From: Chitinophagales bacterium
GTDB taxonomy: Bacteria > Bacteroidota > Bacteroidia > Chitinophagales > JADIYW01
Length of the DNA stretch: 64,000 bases
Direction of reading: 5' to 3'
Assembly: GCA_020636545.1 (NCBI GenBank)
Contig: JACJXS010000008.1
Coordinates: 124,001 to 188,000, forward strand
The notes under the pieces are model-generated. The model worked only from the letters and a program-made list of their open reading frames with translations, was not told the origin of the DNA and did no database searches. The position numbers were made by a program, and so were the translations under genes. Of this stretch, positions 26,792 to 34,649 are shown piece by piece (the first letter of the stretch is position 1; the number at the start of each line of letters is the position of its first letter).

Positions 26792-28039
26792 ATGAAACAG
26801 GAAATAAAAGTACCTTCAATTGGCGAATCTATTAGTGAAGTAACCTTAGCATCATGGTTAGTAGAAGAAGGAAGCTATGTAGAATTAGACCAACCTATTG
26901 CAGAGTTTGAATCAGATAAAGCTACGTTTGAATTGCCAGCTGAGTTTGCAGGCGTAATTACTCGTGCAGCTAATGAAGGAGATGATATTCAAATTGGTGC
27001 TGTTGTTGCTTATATTGAAACAGATGCAGCCAAACCGCAATCGACTGCAGGTAATTCGGAGAAACCTGAAGTTGCAAAGACTGAGGATATAAAAGTAAGT
27101 GCTAATATTCAACAAACTACGAATAATACAAGCTATGCAAGTGGCACTCCATCGCCAGCTGCAAAGAAAATATTAGATGAAAAAAATATTCCAGCATCAG
27201 ATATTAAAGGAAGTGGTGTTGATGGTCGAATTACAAAAGAAGATGCTCAGAAAGCAGAAGCTCCAAAATCAGCAACAAACGTACCTGCTTCAACAAAACC
27301 TACATCACCTGCAATAGTTGCTCCAACAGCAGTTGGATTAAGAGAAGAACGAATTGAAAAACTTACTAGAATAAGAAAAACTATTTCCAGAAGATTGGTG
27401 GAGGTGAAAAACCAAACGGCAATGCTAACCACATTCAATGATGTAGATATGTCTGCCATCAATGAAATTAGAGCGAAATATAAAGATGCATTTTATGAAC
27501 AAAACGGTGTTGGTTTAGGCTTTATGTCTTTCTTTACAAGAGCAGTTTGCTTGGCATTACAAAAATTTCCAGCTGTAAATGCTTATATCACTGATGAAAA
27601 CATTATTTATCATGACTATTGCGATGTTTCTATTGCGGTTTCTACAGAAAAAGGCTTGGTTGTTCCAGTAATTAGAAATGCTGAAACATTGAGCTTTGCT
27701 GGAATAGAAAGAGAAATTAAACGCTTGGCTGTTTTAGCTCGTAATAATGAATTAAGTATGCAAGATATGGAAGGAGGCACCTTTACGATTACAAATGGTG
27801 GCGTTTTTGGTTCATTAATGAGTACGCCAATTATCAATCAACCACAAAGTGCTATTTTGGGAATGCACAGAGTAGATGAGCGTCCAGTGGTTATTAATGG
27901 AAATATTGAGATTAGACCAATGATGTATTTGGCATTATCTTATGACCATAGAATTATTGATGGAAAAGATAGTGTTAGTTTCTTGGCTACTGTAAAATCT
28001 TATTTAGAGAATCCAGAAAAAATGTTGATTGCTTTGTAA
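26792..28039 (+). CDS. sucB: 2-oxoglutarate dehydrogenase E2 (dihydrolipoyl succinyltransferase)
   Basis: This is the TCA-cycle E2 core that moves succinyl groups from lipoate to CoA. The protein has 415 residues. An N-terminal lipoyl domain (about 1-78) carries the lipoylated lysine in EFESDKATFELPAE. A Ser/Thr/Asn/Ala linker follows, then the E3-binding domain SPAAKKILDEKNIPASDIKG and KEDAQK. The C-terminal catalytic domain has TTFNDVDMSAINEIR and the active-site YDHRIIDGKDSV (HxxxDG). The E1 partner (sucA) is not adjacent in this window. Confidence 0.95.
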   Translation: MKQEIKVPSIGESISEVTLASWLVEEGSYVELDQPIAEFESDKATFELPAEFAGVITRAANEGDDIQIGAVVAYIETDAAKPQSTAGNSEKPEVAKTEDIKVSANIQQTTNNTSYASGTPSPAAKKILDEKNIPASDIKGSGVDGRITKEDAQKAEAPKSATNVPASTKPTSPAIVAPTAVGLREERIEKLTRIRKTISRRLVEVKNQTAMLTTFNDVDMSAINEIRAKYKDAFYEQNGVGLGFMSFFTRAVCLALQKFPAVNAYITDENIIYHDYCDVSIAVSTEKGLVVPVIRNAETLSFAGIEREIKRLAVLARNNELSMQDMEGGTFTITNGGVFGSLMSTPIINQPQSAILGMHRVDERPVVINGNIEIRPMMYLALSYDHRIIDGKDSVSFLATVKSYLENPEKMLIAL

Positions 28040-28085
28040 TTATCGTTCATTTTTTTTTCTTGCAGAATTATTGCAAAAAATAAAA

Positions 28086-28475
28086 TTACATAGCCAAGGT
28101 CAATAAAAAGAAACTGTCTTCAACTGCAGAAACGCTATGAGGAATTTTTTCTTGTAAAGCTATCATTCTTCCATTTTCCAAAGCAATTGTTTGTTCATCT
28201 GCAGTGAATTTTATTAAGCCTTCCACGACTTGGACGCTTATAATGGCATTGGCAGTATGTGTTTTTAAAGTTGCTCCTTTATGCATACCAATCAGTACAA
28301 TTCGCATTTTGTCAGATTTAAAAATTGTAATTGAATTGTGGTCGCTTTCTGCCCAAACTTTTTCTGATTTAATCTGCTGAATAAACTGATTGACATCCAT
28401 TTCTACAAGATTAGAACTTAAAACTCTTTCTCCTTGTGGACGCAAAGGTGTTGATTGATTACTTTTTTCTCCCAT
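28086..28475 (-). CDS. Cupin-domain protein at the end of the nitrosative-stress cluster
   Basis: The product has 129 residues from the ATG at 28475, which is preferred to a longer frame running back into the Rrf2 gene. The cupin core is visible as MRIVLIGMHKGATLKTHTAN, then SVQVVEGLIKFTADEQTIAL and MIALQEKIPHSVSAVEDSFF. The metal ligands of motif 1 are weak (only one histidine pair). It is the last gene of the cluster starting at 33453. A small-molecule or metal sensor role is possible; the function is not known. Confidence 0.78.
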   Translation of the reverse strand: MGEKSNQSTPLRPQGERVLSSNLVEMDVNQFIQQIKSEKVWAESDHNSITIFKSDKMRIVLIGMHKGATLKTHTANAIISVQVVEGLIKFTADEQTIALENGRMIALQEKIPHSVSAVEDSFFLLTLAM

Positions 28476-28498
28476 ACAAAAATATCTTTTATGAATTA

Positions 28499-28930
28499 TT
28501 ATCCAACCAAATATGCTAATCCGTTGGTAACAGGATCGCAAAGGTCTTTTACTTTTTTCTCTCTAAATAATTGTTCTATAAGTTCACGAGCAACTTTATA
28601 CTCGTTGTGTATTGGACAAGGATGTTGAGCGGAGCATTTGCTTAAGCCTAATCCACATTCTTTAAAAATCTCTTTACCTTCTATGGTTTCAACGATATTC
28701 GATATCGGCTGATTTTGTTGAGCTTCGGAGATGTAAAACCCACCAGTTGGACCTTTTAGGCTATTGATAATGCCATGTCGCACTAATGTTTGTAGCGTTT
28801 TGCCCACAGTATGTTCACTTGCATTGATGTTTTCCGCAATTTCTTTTAGTCCAACTTTCTCTCCATTTACACTTTTACTGGAAAGATAGATGACTGCTTT
28901 TATGGCTGTTTTACAAGTTAGACTCAACAT
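28499..28930 (-). CDS. Rrf2-family transcriptional regulator, likely Fe-S sensing
   Basis: The product has 143 residues from the ATG at 28930, which gives the family start MLSLTCKTAIKAVIYLS. The winged helix region reads LKEIAENINASEHTVGKTLQ and SLKGPTGGFYIS. Three cysteines follow in CGLGLSKCSAQHPCPIH, the position where NsrR and IscR bind an iron-sulfur cluster. The start lies 2 nt after the DUF59 gene stop. It is the obvious candidate regulator of its own cluster, sensing nitric oxide or cluster status; that is inference from family and context. Confidence 0.9.
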   Translation of the reverse strand: MLSLTCKTAIKAVIYLSSKSVNGEKVGLKEIAENINASEHTVGKTLQTLVRHGIINSLKGPTGGFYISEAQQNQPISNIVETIEGKEIFKECGLGLSKCSAQHPCPIHNEYKVARELIEQLFREKKVKDLCDPVTNGLAYLVG

Positions 28931-28932
28931 AA

Positions 28933-29256
28933 TTAATGACCTAAGAATTCTTGTCCCTCTGGCGAAATTTTGGTATAATCCCAAGCTGGTTCAAATGTCA
29001 GGTTCACATTGATGTCCCAACCTGGAAACGATTTTGTAAGAGATTGGATAACATCATTTGTAATACTCTCACCCATTGGACAAAATTGAGTAGTCAATGT
29101 CATCTCACAATCTAAACGTTGCGTTGCTTCTTCAAAAATAACTTTATATATCAATCCTAAATCTACGACATTCAAGCCAATTTCAGGATCATAAACATTA
29201 TACAAATCAGACAAGGCAATGTTTAACTTTATACTGTCGTTAGTTACTTCATTCAT
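28933..29256 (-). CDS. MIP18/DUF59 (SufT/PaaD-like) iron-sulfur assembly protein
   Basis: The product has 107 residues. The family signature NVYDPEIGLNVVDLGLIY is near the N-terminus. The conserved cysteine lies in TLTTQFCPMGESI, and the C-terminal part has FEPAWDYTKISPEG. Members support iron-sulfur cluster assembly or delivery. Its start overlaps the membrane-protein gene end by 4 nt. It precedes the Rrf2 regulator. Confidence 0.9.
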   Translation of the reverse strand: MNEVTNDSIKLNIALSDLYNVYDPEIGLNVVDLGLIYKVIFEEATQRLDCEMTLTTQFCPMGESITNDVIQSLTKSFPGWDINVNLTFEPAWDYTKISPEGQEFLGH

Positions 29257-30539
29257 TTAATATTTGGTTTATGCAATAAAATAATAATTATATTTGAAAC
29301 ATATAGGCTAGCGGCTAAAACTAATGCTATTGTTGCTATTTTTAAAACAATATTTAGGCTAAGAATTATTCCTATTACAAATAATATAAATCCAAAAATA
29401 TAAGCCAAAGTCATTCCGTTAAAAATATTTTCATTGAATAAATCTTTGGGAACTGGTGTTCTGCCGGCGTGTGCTTTCTTACTATATTCTTTATTCCAAA
29501 CAATAAATGGTAAAGTTTTAAAAGTCATTCCCAAAATAATAGCTGTTAGCCAACCAAAAAATATACAAAATCCATATAAAATGGACATGTCAGCATATTT
29601 TTTTGAAGGAAAAAGCATAATGACAATAAGTAAAACAACTATTGGGATTAACATTTGTAATACGGATAAGAGTGAAACTTTCATTTGTTCATCTACACTT
29701 TTCCGAATTCTTACTTTGTGTGCCATTCGACAAAAATTTCCAAATAATGCAATACCAATCAATCCAAGTGCCAAGACAATATAATAATAAGTTGTAGGAC
29801 AGTTCATTAATTTAAAAATGATAAAACCTACTAAGCTCAAATTGATTAAAATAAATATTTGCCATAAAGTTTTATCATTGGTATATTTTGAAATTAGGAA
29901 CATCGGAATTAAGCGTGAACCAACGCCAATTACTAATAATAAAAACCATCCTACTATACCTAAGTGAGCGTGTATTGTTAAGTAAGCGACAGAATCTTTT
30001 GGTAAAATGGAACGAGTAAAATTGAAAACTAAGAGTAAGCCAAAGAAGGTGGTCGAAAATAACCATAATGAAGCTGTTGCTATAAACCAAGCATGAATAT
30101 TATATTTTTTACTATTATAAATACTCATTATGACATTGGTGAGGTAACAAATTACAGCTATATTTATTAAAATTGCTCCAAACTGTACTAACCAACCCAT
30201 TTGGAACATATAAAATCCAGCTACTAAGAATGGAATGCCAATAGCAGCAAAAATAAATGTTAGATAAGCCAATAAATTACTATCTAATTTTCCTTCCACC
30301 AAAACAGGCAATAATTGATGTGATGCCCCAAAAATAATCATAGTCCCCCAGCCTAATGCTATTGTGTGCGTAATAGCAAGTGTATAAGGATGAAAATAGT
30401 GTTGGTGTGCAATATCAGTATGAAAGAATAGTAATATAGTTCCAATTAATAATGAAACTGCTGCATAAACATAAAAAGGTATTACAACTTTATAAGATGT
30501 TGTTTGTTGTAAGCCATTACCAACTAAACTACCAATCAA
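29253..30539 (-). CDS. Multipass membrane protein, NnrS / haem-copper oxidase subunit I-like
   Basis: The protein has 428 residues with roughly twelve membrane segments and no signal peptide. Histidines sit in membrane segments in haem-ligand-like settings: AITHTIALGWGTMIIFGASH and TIHAHLGIVGWFLLLVIGVG. Such proteins in Bacteroidota are annotated as cytochrome c oxidase subunit I or NnrS-like and often accompany nitric-oxide or Fe-S repair genes. The usual six-His set with Tyr of true oxidases cannot be confirmed. The start is TTG at 30539, 2 nt after the preceding stop. A role in nitric oxide relief is inferred from family and neighbours. Confidence 0.72.
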   Translation of the reverse strand: MIGSLVGNGLQQTTSYKVVIPFYVYAAVSLLIGTILLFFHTDIAHQHYFHPYTLAITHTIALGWGTMIIFGASHQLLPVLVEGKLDSNLLAYLTFIFAAIGIPFLVAGFYMFQMGWLVQFGAILINIAVICYLTNVIMSIYNSKKYNIHAWFIATASLWLFSTTFFGLLLVFNFTRSILPKDSVAYLTIHAHLGIVGWFLLLVIGVGSRLIPMFLISKYTNDKTLWQIFILINLSLVGFIIFKLMNCPTTYYYIVLALGLIGIALFGNFCRMAHKVRIRKSVDEQMKVSLLSVLQMLIPIVVLLIVIMLFPSKKYADMSILYGFCIFFGWLTAIILGMTFKTLPFIVWNKEYSKKAHAGRTPVPKDLFNENIFNGMTLAYIFGFILFVIGIILSLNIVLKIATIALVLAASLYVSNIIIILLHKPNIK

Positions 30540-30541
30540 AA

Positions 30542-31363
30542 CTATTTATTTTTAAAGATTAATAAATATACTTCACCATCTTGAATATTTTTGATTCTAA
30601 AATCAAAGTTTCTATCTTTTAATTCTGTTAAAAGAAATACGGGTATTCTTTTATGATTTACATATAACGCCATATCCTCAGGTAAAGTTTCTAAGTTTTC
30701 CAAAATCGTCATCATAGGCATAGGCATTTCCAAATGCCGAACATCTATCTCTCTTAATTTATCTTTATAATGTTGTAATAATTGTTCCCAATCTGTTGAG
30801 TTTTGAATTTCAGTTGGTAAATCTGCTGATGAATCTGTCCCATCTGTTTTAAAAAAATAAGTTTCATAAAGGTTGTCTGAAATCGCATCAACATAAGTTT
30901 GGAAACCTTGTTTCTCTAATAGTTTTACTAAAGGTACAGGCTCAAAAGTATTGATTATTTTTAGTATTTCTCCAGCTTTTAAATCTTTTACTTTAAGCTG
31001 AATATCTCGTAATGGATCACTGCCACCAGCCAACATTTCACGAACATCAAAATTAACAATTTGTTCTGCTTTTGCATTTTTTAAATAGATAGGAAGTGCT
31101 TTTTGTCCAGGTTCTTTTTCTTTTGGAATTACTCCTTTTGTATCAACTTCAAAACCTAATGGTTGAAGAGCTTTGAAAAAATCTTCAGGTTTGCATCCGC
31201 CAATTTTAGATGCCATTGCAATACTTGTTCTTCCTGCCATTAACTTACGCAAGATTGGATTACGTAATTTTTTGAAATCTGGACTTAAAGTTACGATAGT
31301 TTCTAAAGCATCTGGGTGATGCTTTATCAATGTGGCTATTTTGGTTTGTTCATTAATTAACAT
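30542..31363 (-). CDS. DUF1858 plus two DUF2249 domains
   Basis: The protein has 273 residues. The N-terminal DUF1858 (about 3-68) reads INEQTKIATLIKHHPDALET, and GGCKPEDFFKALQPLGFEV. Two DUF2249-type domains follow: about 103-172 (NFDVREMLAGGSDPLRDIQL, LKAGEILKIINTFEPVPL) and about 204-272 (LREIDVRHLEMPMPMMTILE). DUF2249 is a TusA/SirA-like small fold, commonly next to hemerythrin RIC genes. The protein is cytoplasmic. It probably works with the RIC fusion encoded upstream in iron-sulfur cluster repair. Confidence 0.85.
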   Translation of the reverse strand: MLINEQTKIATLIKHHPDALETIVTLSPDFKKLRNPILRKLMAGRTSIAMASKIGGCKPEDFFKALQPLGFEVDTKGVIPKEKEPGQKALPIYLKNAKAEQIVNFDVREMLAGGSDPLRDIQLKVKDLKAGEILKIINTFEPVPLVKLLEKQGFQTYVDAISDNLYETYFFKTDGTDSSADLPTEIQNSTDWEQLLQHYKDKLREIDVRHLEMPMPMMTILENLETLPEDMALYVNHKRIPVFLLTELKDRNFDFRIKNIQDGEVYLLIFKNK

Positions 31364-31404
31364 AAATAAAAGTATTATTGCTTAGCAATCATTCTACTAT
31401 AATA

Positions 31405-31680
31405 CTACAAAAAATCTATTTTAGCATCTGGTTCCATAATAATTGATGCACTAAAATTTTCCAATACTTCCAATTCGTGTGGGTCGTTAGCTTGAATTAA
31501 TATGGATTCGCCTTGACTAAGCACCAAAGTTTTATCAGAAAAAGTAAGTTTGCTTTTTCCATTTCTACAAATTACAAATGCATTAGAAGTTGCTTGATGT
31601 AAAGGCATTTTTTCGCCGAACTCCAAAAATACTTCTGTTACTTTATAATTTTTATTCTTATGCACTTCTGTAAAATTCAT
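31405..31680 (-). CDS. Small cupin-domain protein
   Basis: The product has 91 residues, a single short cupin barrel. Strands are seen in VTEVFLEFGEKMPLHQATSN, AFVICRNGKSKLTFSDKTLV and GESILIQANDPHELEVLEN. It has one His in motif 1 (MPLHQ) and one in motif 2 (DPHEL). It sits 21 nt after the RIC fusion gene and 41 nt before the DUF1858 gene, inside the cluster. Function unknown. Confidence 0.82.
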   Translation of the reverse strand: MNFTEVHKNKNYKVTEVFLEFGEKMPLHQATSNAFVICRNGKSKLTFSDKTLVLSQGESILIQANDPHELEVLENFSASIIMEPDAKIDFL

Positions 31681-31701
31681 AATATTATTTTTAAATATAG
31701 C

Positions 31702-33453
31702 TTATCCCAATTCTTTTTCTATTGCAATTGCTTTTGGAAAGAGAATGTTATTTTCTAAATGGATGTGAATATGTAAGTCATCTTCAAAATCTTGTAGCAT
31801 TTTGTACAATAATTTATAACTAGTGCAAGCGTCTTCAGGAATAGCAAATTCATTACTTAATATTCTAATTTTATCTACCATCTCGCCAACTTGTTCGTGT
31901 TCTTTTTCTAGTTCTTCTAAAACTTGTGCAAAATTATTTGTACTATCTAATTTTGTATTTGAATGCTTAGCTTGTACTATTTTTTTTATCAAAGGGAATA
32001 ACACACCTTCTTCTTCTTTCAAATGTTTTAATAATTCAGTATTTATTTTTGCCACCAAGTCATTAATTGATGCTAATTCTGCATGATTTGGTCCGTGTAC
32101 TTTTGCAACTTTTGCAGCATATCCAACTATTTCAGGTAGATATTTTCTTACGTAACTATGGTGTACATTTACAATATAATCAGCTAAAAAATCAATATTC
32201 CATTCATTATAATTATGATTATTTCCTGTTAGATTTTGAATAGGTTGTTGCAATGCTTGTTCAACTAAATTGGCATCAATTCCTTTTTCAGTACAAACTT
32301 GTCGAACTGTTTTATTTCCACCACAACAAAAGTCTATTCCAAATTTTTTTAGTACTTCAGCTTTTCTAATGTCTTTAGCAACGATTTCGCCAATCGTTTC
32401 ATCATTTTCAGAGCCTTTCTTAGTAACTCTAATATCCCACCATTGCGGACCTTGTTCTAAATATTCCCAAGTGAAAGTCTCGCCACGTTCACCTAATAGT
32501 TGATAATAAACTGGTTTTGGGTCGTGATCATTATGAATGACTAAACTTTCTCCTACTTCCAATGTGTCGAAAACTTTAAAAATAGTTGCATGTTTTAGTT
32601 TTGGTTCTATCAATGGAATAGTGATAGTCGTTTCCTTTTGATTAGATGGATTTTTTCCAACTTTTAGATAGTTTGGTTCTCCATTATTTTCTTCTATCTG
32701 TTTTTTTATAATTTTCACATCCCACCATTCTGGACATTCTTGCAAATATTCCCAAGAAAAAGTATCGCCATGCATATTTTGTAAATGATAGTGTAATGGT
32801 CGTGGATCGTGGTCGTTATGGATAATTAATGTTTTTCCAGGAATTAATCGCTCAAAAGTATTAAATATTGTTGGGTGCTTTTGACTTGGTTCTAAAGCAG
32901 GAACATTAATTACAACTTCACCTTTGTCATTGATATATGGATTTGGTTGAGCAGATGCTTTTTTGGTTACTCTTATTTGCCACCATTCTGGACCTTCTGT
33001 AATATAATCCCAAGTAAAAATATCGCCGTGCATACTTTGTAATTGGTAATAAACAGGTTTTGGGTCATGGTCGTTATGAATTATCATAGTTTTACCAGAA
33101 CCTAATTTTTCGAATGCAAAAAATATCGTTTCGTGTTTTAATCTTGGTTCTAAAGCAGGTACAGTAATTTCAATTTCCCCTTTTTCATTAATAATAACAG
33201 CAGGTTTTGGAGCGTTTTCATGTTTAGTAACTTTGATATCCCACCATTCTGGACCAGCTTGTAAATATACCCAATCAAAAACATTGCCTCTAATTTCTTG
33301 TAATTGATAAAAAACAGGTTTTGGGTCATGATTATTATGGATAATCAAATACTCTCCAGGATTTAGTTTGTCAAATGTTTGGAAAATAGTTAGATGACGA
33401 AGCTTTGGTTCTATTTCTTGAACATTGATTATTGGTGCATTTATTGTTTGCAT
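31702..33453 (-). CDS. Four DUF2249 repeats fused to RIC/ScdA di-iron iron-sulfur repair protein
   Basis: The 583-residue protein has four DUF2249 repeats at about 9-77, 96-165, 181-250 and 277-346. Each holds a motif of the type IHNDHDPKPVYYQL followed by EWWDIKVTK. The RIC N-terminal domain is at about 351-400, with the cysteine pair in FGIDFCCGGNKTVRQVC. A hemerythrin-like domain (about 420-575) has HHSYVRKYLPE, HLKEEEGVLFPLI, LEKEHEQVGEM and HIHIHLENNILFPKA, the His/Glu set for a di-iron centre. RIC (YtfE/ScdA) proteins restore iron-sulfur clusters damaged by nitric oxide or peroxide. It is the first gene of the cluster, behind a palindrome. Confidence 0.93.
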   Translation of the reverse strand: MQTINAPIINVQEIEPKLRHLTIFQTFDKLNPGEYLIIHNNHDPKPVFYQLQEIRGNVFDWVYLQAGPEWWDIKVTKHENAPKPAVIINEKGEIEITVPALEPRLKHETIFFAFEKLGSGKTMIIHNDHDPKPVYYQLQSMHGDIFTWDYITEGPEWWQIRVTKKASAQPNPYINDKGEVVINVPALEPSQKHPTIFNTFERLIPGKTLIIHNDHDPRPLHYHLQNMHGDTFSWEYLQECPEWWDVKIIKKQIEENNGEPNYLKVGKNPSNQKETTITIPLIEPKLKHATIFKVFDTLEVGESLVIHNDHDPKPVYYQLLGERGETFTWEYLEQGPQWWDIRVTKKGSENDETIGEIVAKDIRKAEVLKKFGIDFCCGGNKTVRQVCTEKGIDANLVEQALQQPIQNLTGNNHNYNEWNIDFLADYIVNVHHSYVRKYLPEIVGYAAKVAKVHGPNHAELASINDLVAKINTELLKHLKEEEGVLFPLIKKIVQAKHSNTKLDSTNNFAQVLEELEKEHEQVGEMVDKIRILSNEFAIPEDACTSYKLLYKMLQDFEDDLHIHIHLENNILFPKAIAIEKELG

Positions 33454-33490
33454 ATTGCTTAATTTAAAGATTAATTATCAAATTTCAATA

Positions 33491-33498
33491 CAAATATA
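33491..33498 (-). promoter_or_regulatory. -7 element of the RIC cluster promoter
   Basis: Minus-strand TATATTTG (TAnnTTTG) lies 37 nt before the ATG at 33453, and 15 nt downstream of the palindrome at 33514-33537. No -33 TTG is at the expected place; the palindrome occupies it. Confidence 0.5.
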
Positions 33499-33513
33499 CA
33501 TACAAATTTTTAT

Positions 33514-33537
33514 ATAAAAGTATTAAAGTACTTTTAT
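33514..33537. promoter_or_regulatory. Palindromic operator candidate upstream of the RIC cluster
   Basis: A 9-bp perfect inverted repeat, ATAAAAGTA-N6-TACTTTTAT, sits where the -33 element should be. It could bind the cluster's Rrf2 regulator or a Crp/Fnr-type activator. Which protein binds is inference. Confidence 0.5.
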
Positions 33538-33600
33538 GCTGTTAATAAAATATAAATTTTAGTTTTGATAATAGCTTATCAATAAATTTCGATAGTTTTT

Positions 33601-34572
33601 TTAATCAAAAGATTGATTGCTAGTTTCTGCAATTTTTAGAATTTCATCATATTGCATTGGCGTCAAATCGTTAAAGAAGAAATTGATAGGATTAATTTTC
33701 TGACCATTTTTCCAAACCTCATAATGGCAATGTGGACCAGTACTTTTTCCTGTACTACCCACCAATGCAATCGTTTCGCCTCGATTTACAACTTGCCCAA
33801 CTTTTACTAAGACTTTGCTATTGTGTCCGTATAATGTCCGATAACCATAACCATGATTGATTATTACTTTATATCCATAGCCATCACCTTCTGAGCCTGC
33901 TTTCTCCACTATGCCATCACCAGTAGCATAAACAGGAGTTCCAGTTGGAGCAGAAAAATCTAAACCAGCATGAAATCTTGTCGTTTTATAAACTGGGTCT
34001 ATACGATAACCAAAACCTGAAGCAATACGTTTTAAGTCTTTGTTGGCAACAGGCTGAATAGCAGGAATGGCAGCCAATAATTTCTCTTTATTATTGATTA
34101 ATTGGGTAAGTTCACTGTACGATTTAGATTGAATATAAATTTTCTTTTCTAAATCTTCAATTTTTGCCAATGTTTGTGCTACAATTTTACCTTCAGGTAT
34201 GTTTTTTAACTCATCATACGCTTTAGAACGATTGATTTGCTTTTGTCTTAATTCGTTAGGTAAAGGATCTGCCTCAAAAATTGCTCTATAAATATTGTCG
34301 TCTTTTTTTCCCAATTCATTGATTAATGAAGCTAATACATCAACCCTTTTTCCTAAAATATCGTACCTATCTTGAATAGATTTTATTTTTAAGCTATCTG
34401 TTTTTTGTTGTGGTGTTTCAAAAAAATTGTAACCCAATATCATTGCTAAAAAGCCAAAAAAGAAAGCAGAAGTAAAAAATCCAATAACCCTAACAACTCG
34501 CTGGACAACTGTAAGTTTGTACTTTTCGTATCGAAGAGTTTTTGGGTTATAATAATAACGTTCGTGCTTCAT
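33601..34572 (-). CDS. M23 family metallopeptidase, membrane-anchored
   Basis: The protein has 323 residues. One membrane segment (about 25-48, VVRVIGFFTSAFFFGFLAMI) anchors it in the inner membrane. A coiled-coil region follows (about 60-170). The LytM domain has the zinc ligands in FHAGLDFSAPTGTPVYATGD (HxxxD), GYRTLYGHNSKVL and GPHCHYEVW (HxH). Such enzymes cut peptidoglycan cross-links or regulate amidases. All ligands are present, so it should be active. Confidence 0.93.
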   Translation of the reverse strand: MKHERYYYNPKTLRYEKYKLTVVQRVVRVIGFFTSAFFFGFLAMILGYNFFETPQQKTDSLKIKSIQDRYDILGKRVDVLASLINELGKKDDNIYRAIFEADPLPNELRQKQINRSKAYDELKNIPEGKIVAQTLAKIEDLEKKIYIQSKSYSELTQLINNKEKLLAAIPAIQPVANKDLKRIASGFGYRIDPVYKTTRFHAGLDFSAPTGTPVYATGDGIVEKAGSEGDGYGYKVIINHGYGYRTLYGHNSKVLVKVGQVVNRGETIALVGSTGKSTGPHCHYEVWKNGQKINPINFFFNDLTPMQYDEILKIAETSNQSFD

Positions 34573-34649
34573 CTGAAATCAATGTATAAAGCTATAATAT
34601 TTAGACCATTTATCAAAGAAAAATTAAAAGCTTCAATATTTAGAGTAAT

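Noticed and set aside
28040..28085. Possible terminator between sucB and the cupin gene
   Set aside because: TTGCA / TGCAA gives a five-base stem in A/T-rich flanks; not convincing.
28931..28984. Longer start for the Rrf2 regulator at 28984
   Set aside because: The extra 18 residues are the DUF59 gene read in another frame; MLSLTCKTAIKAV is the usual family start.
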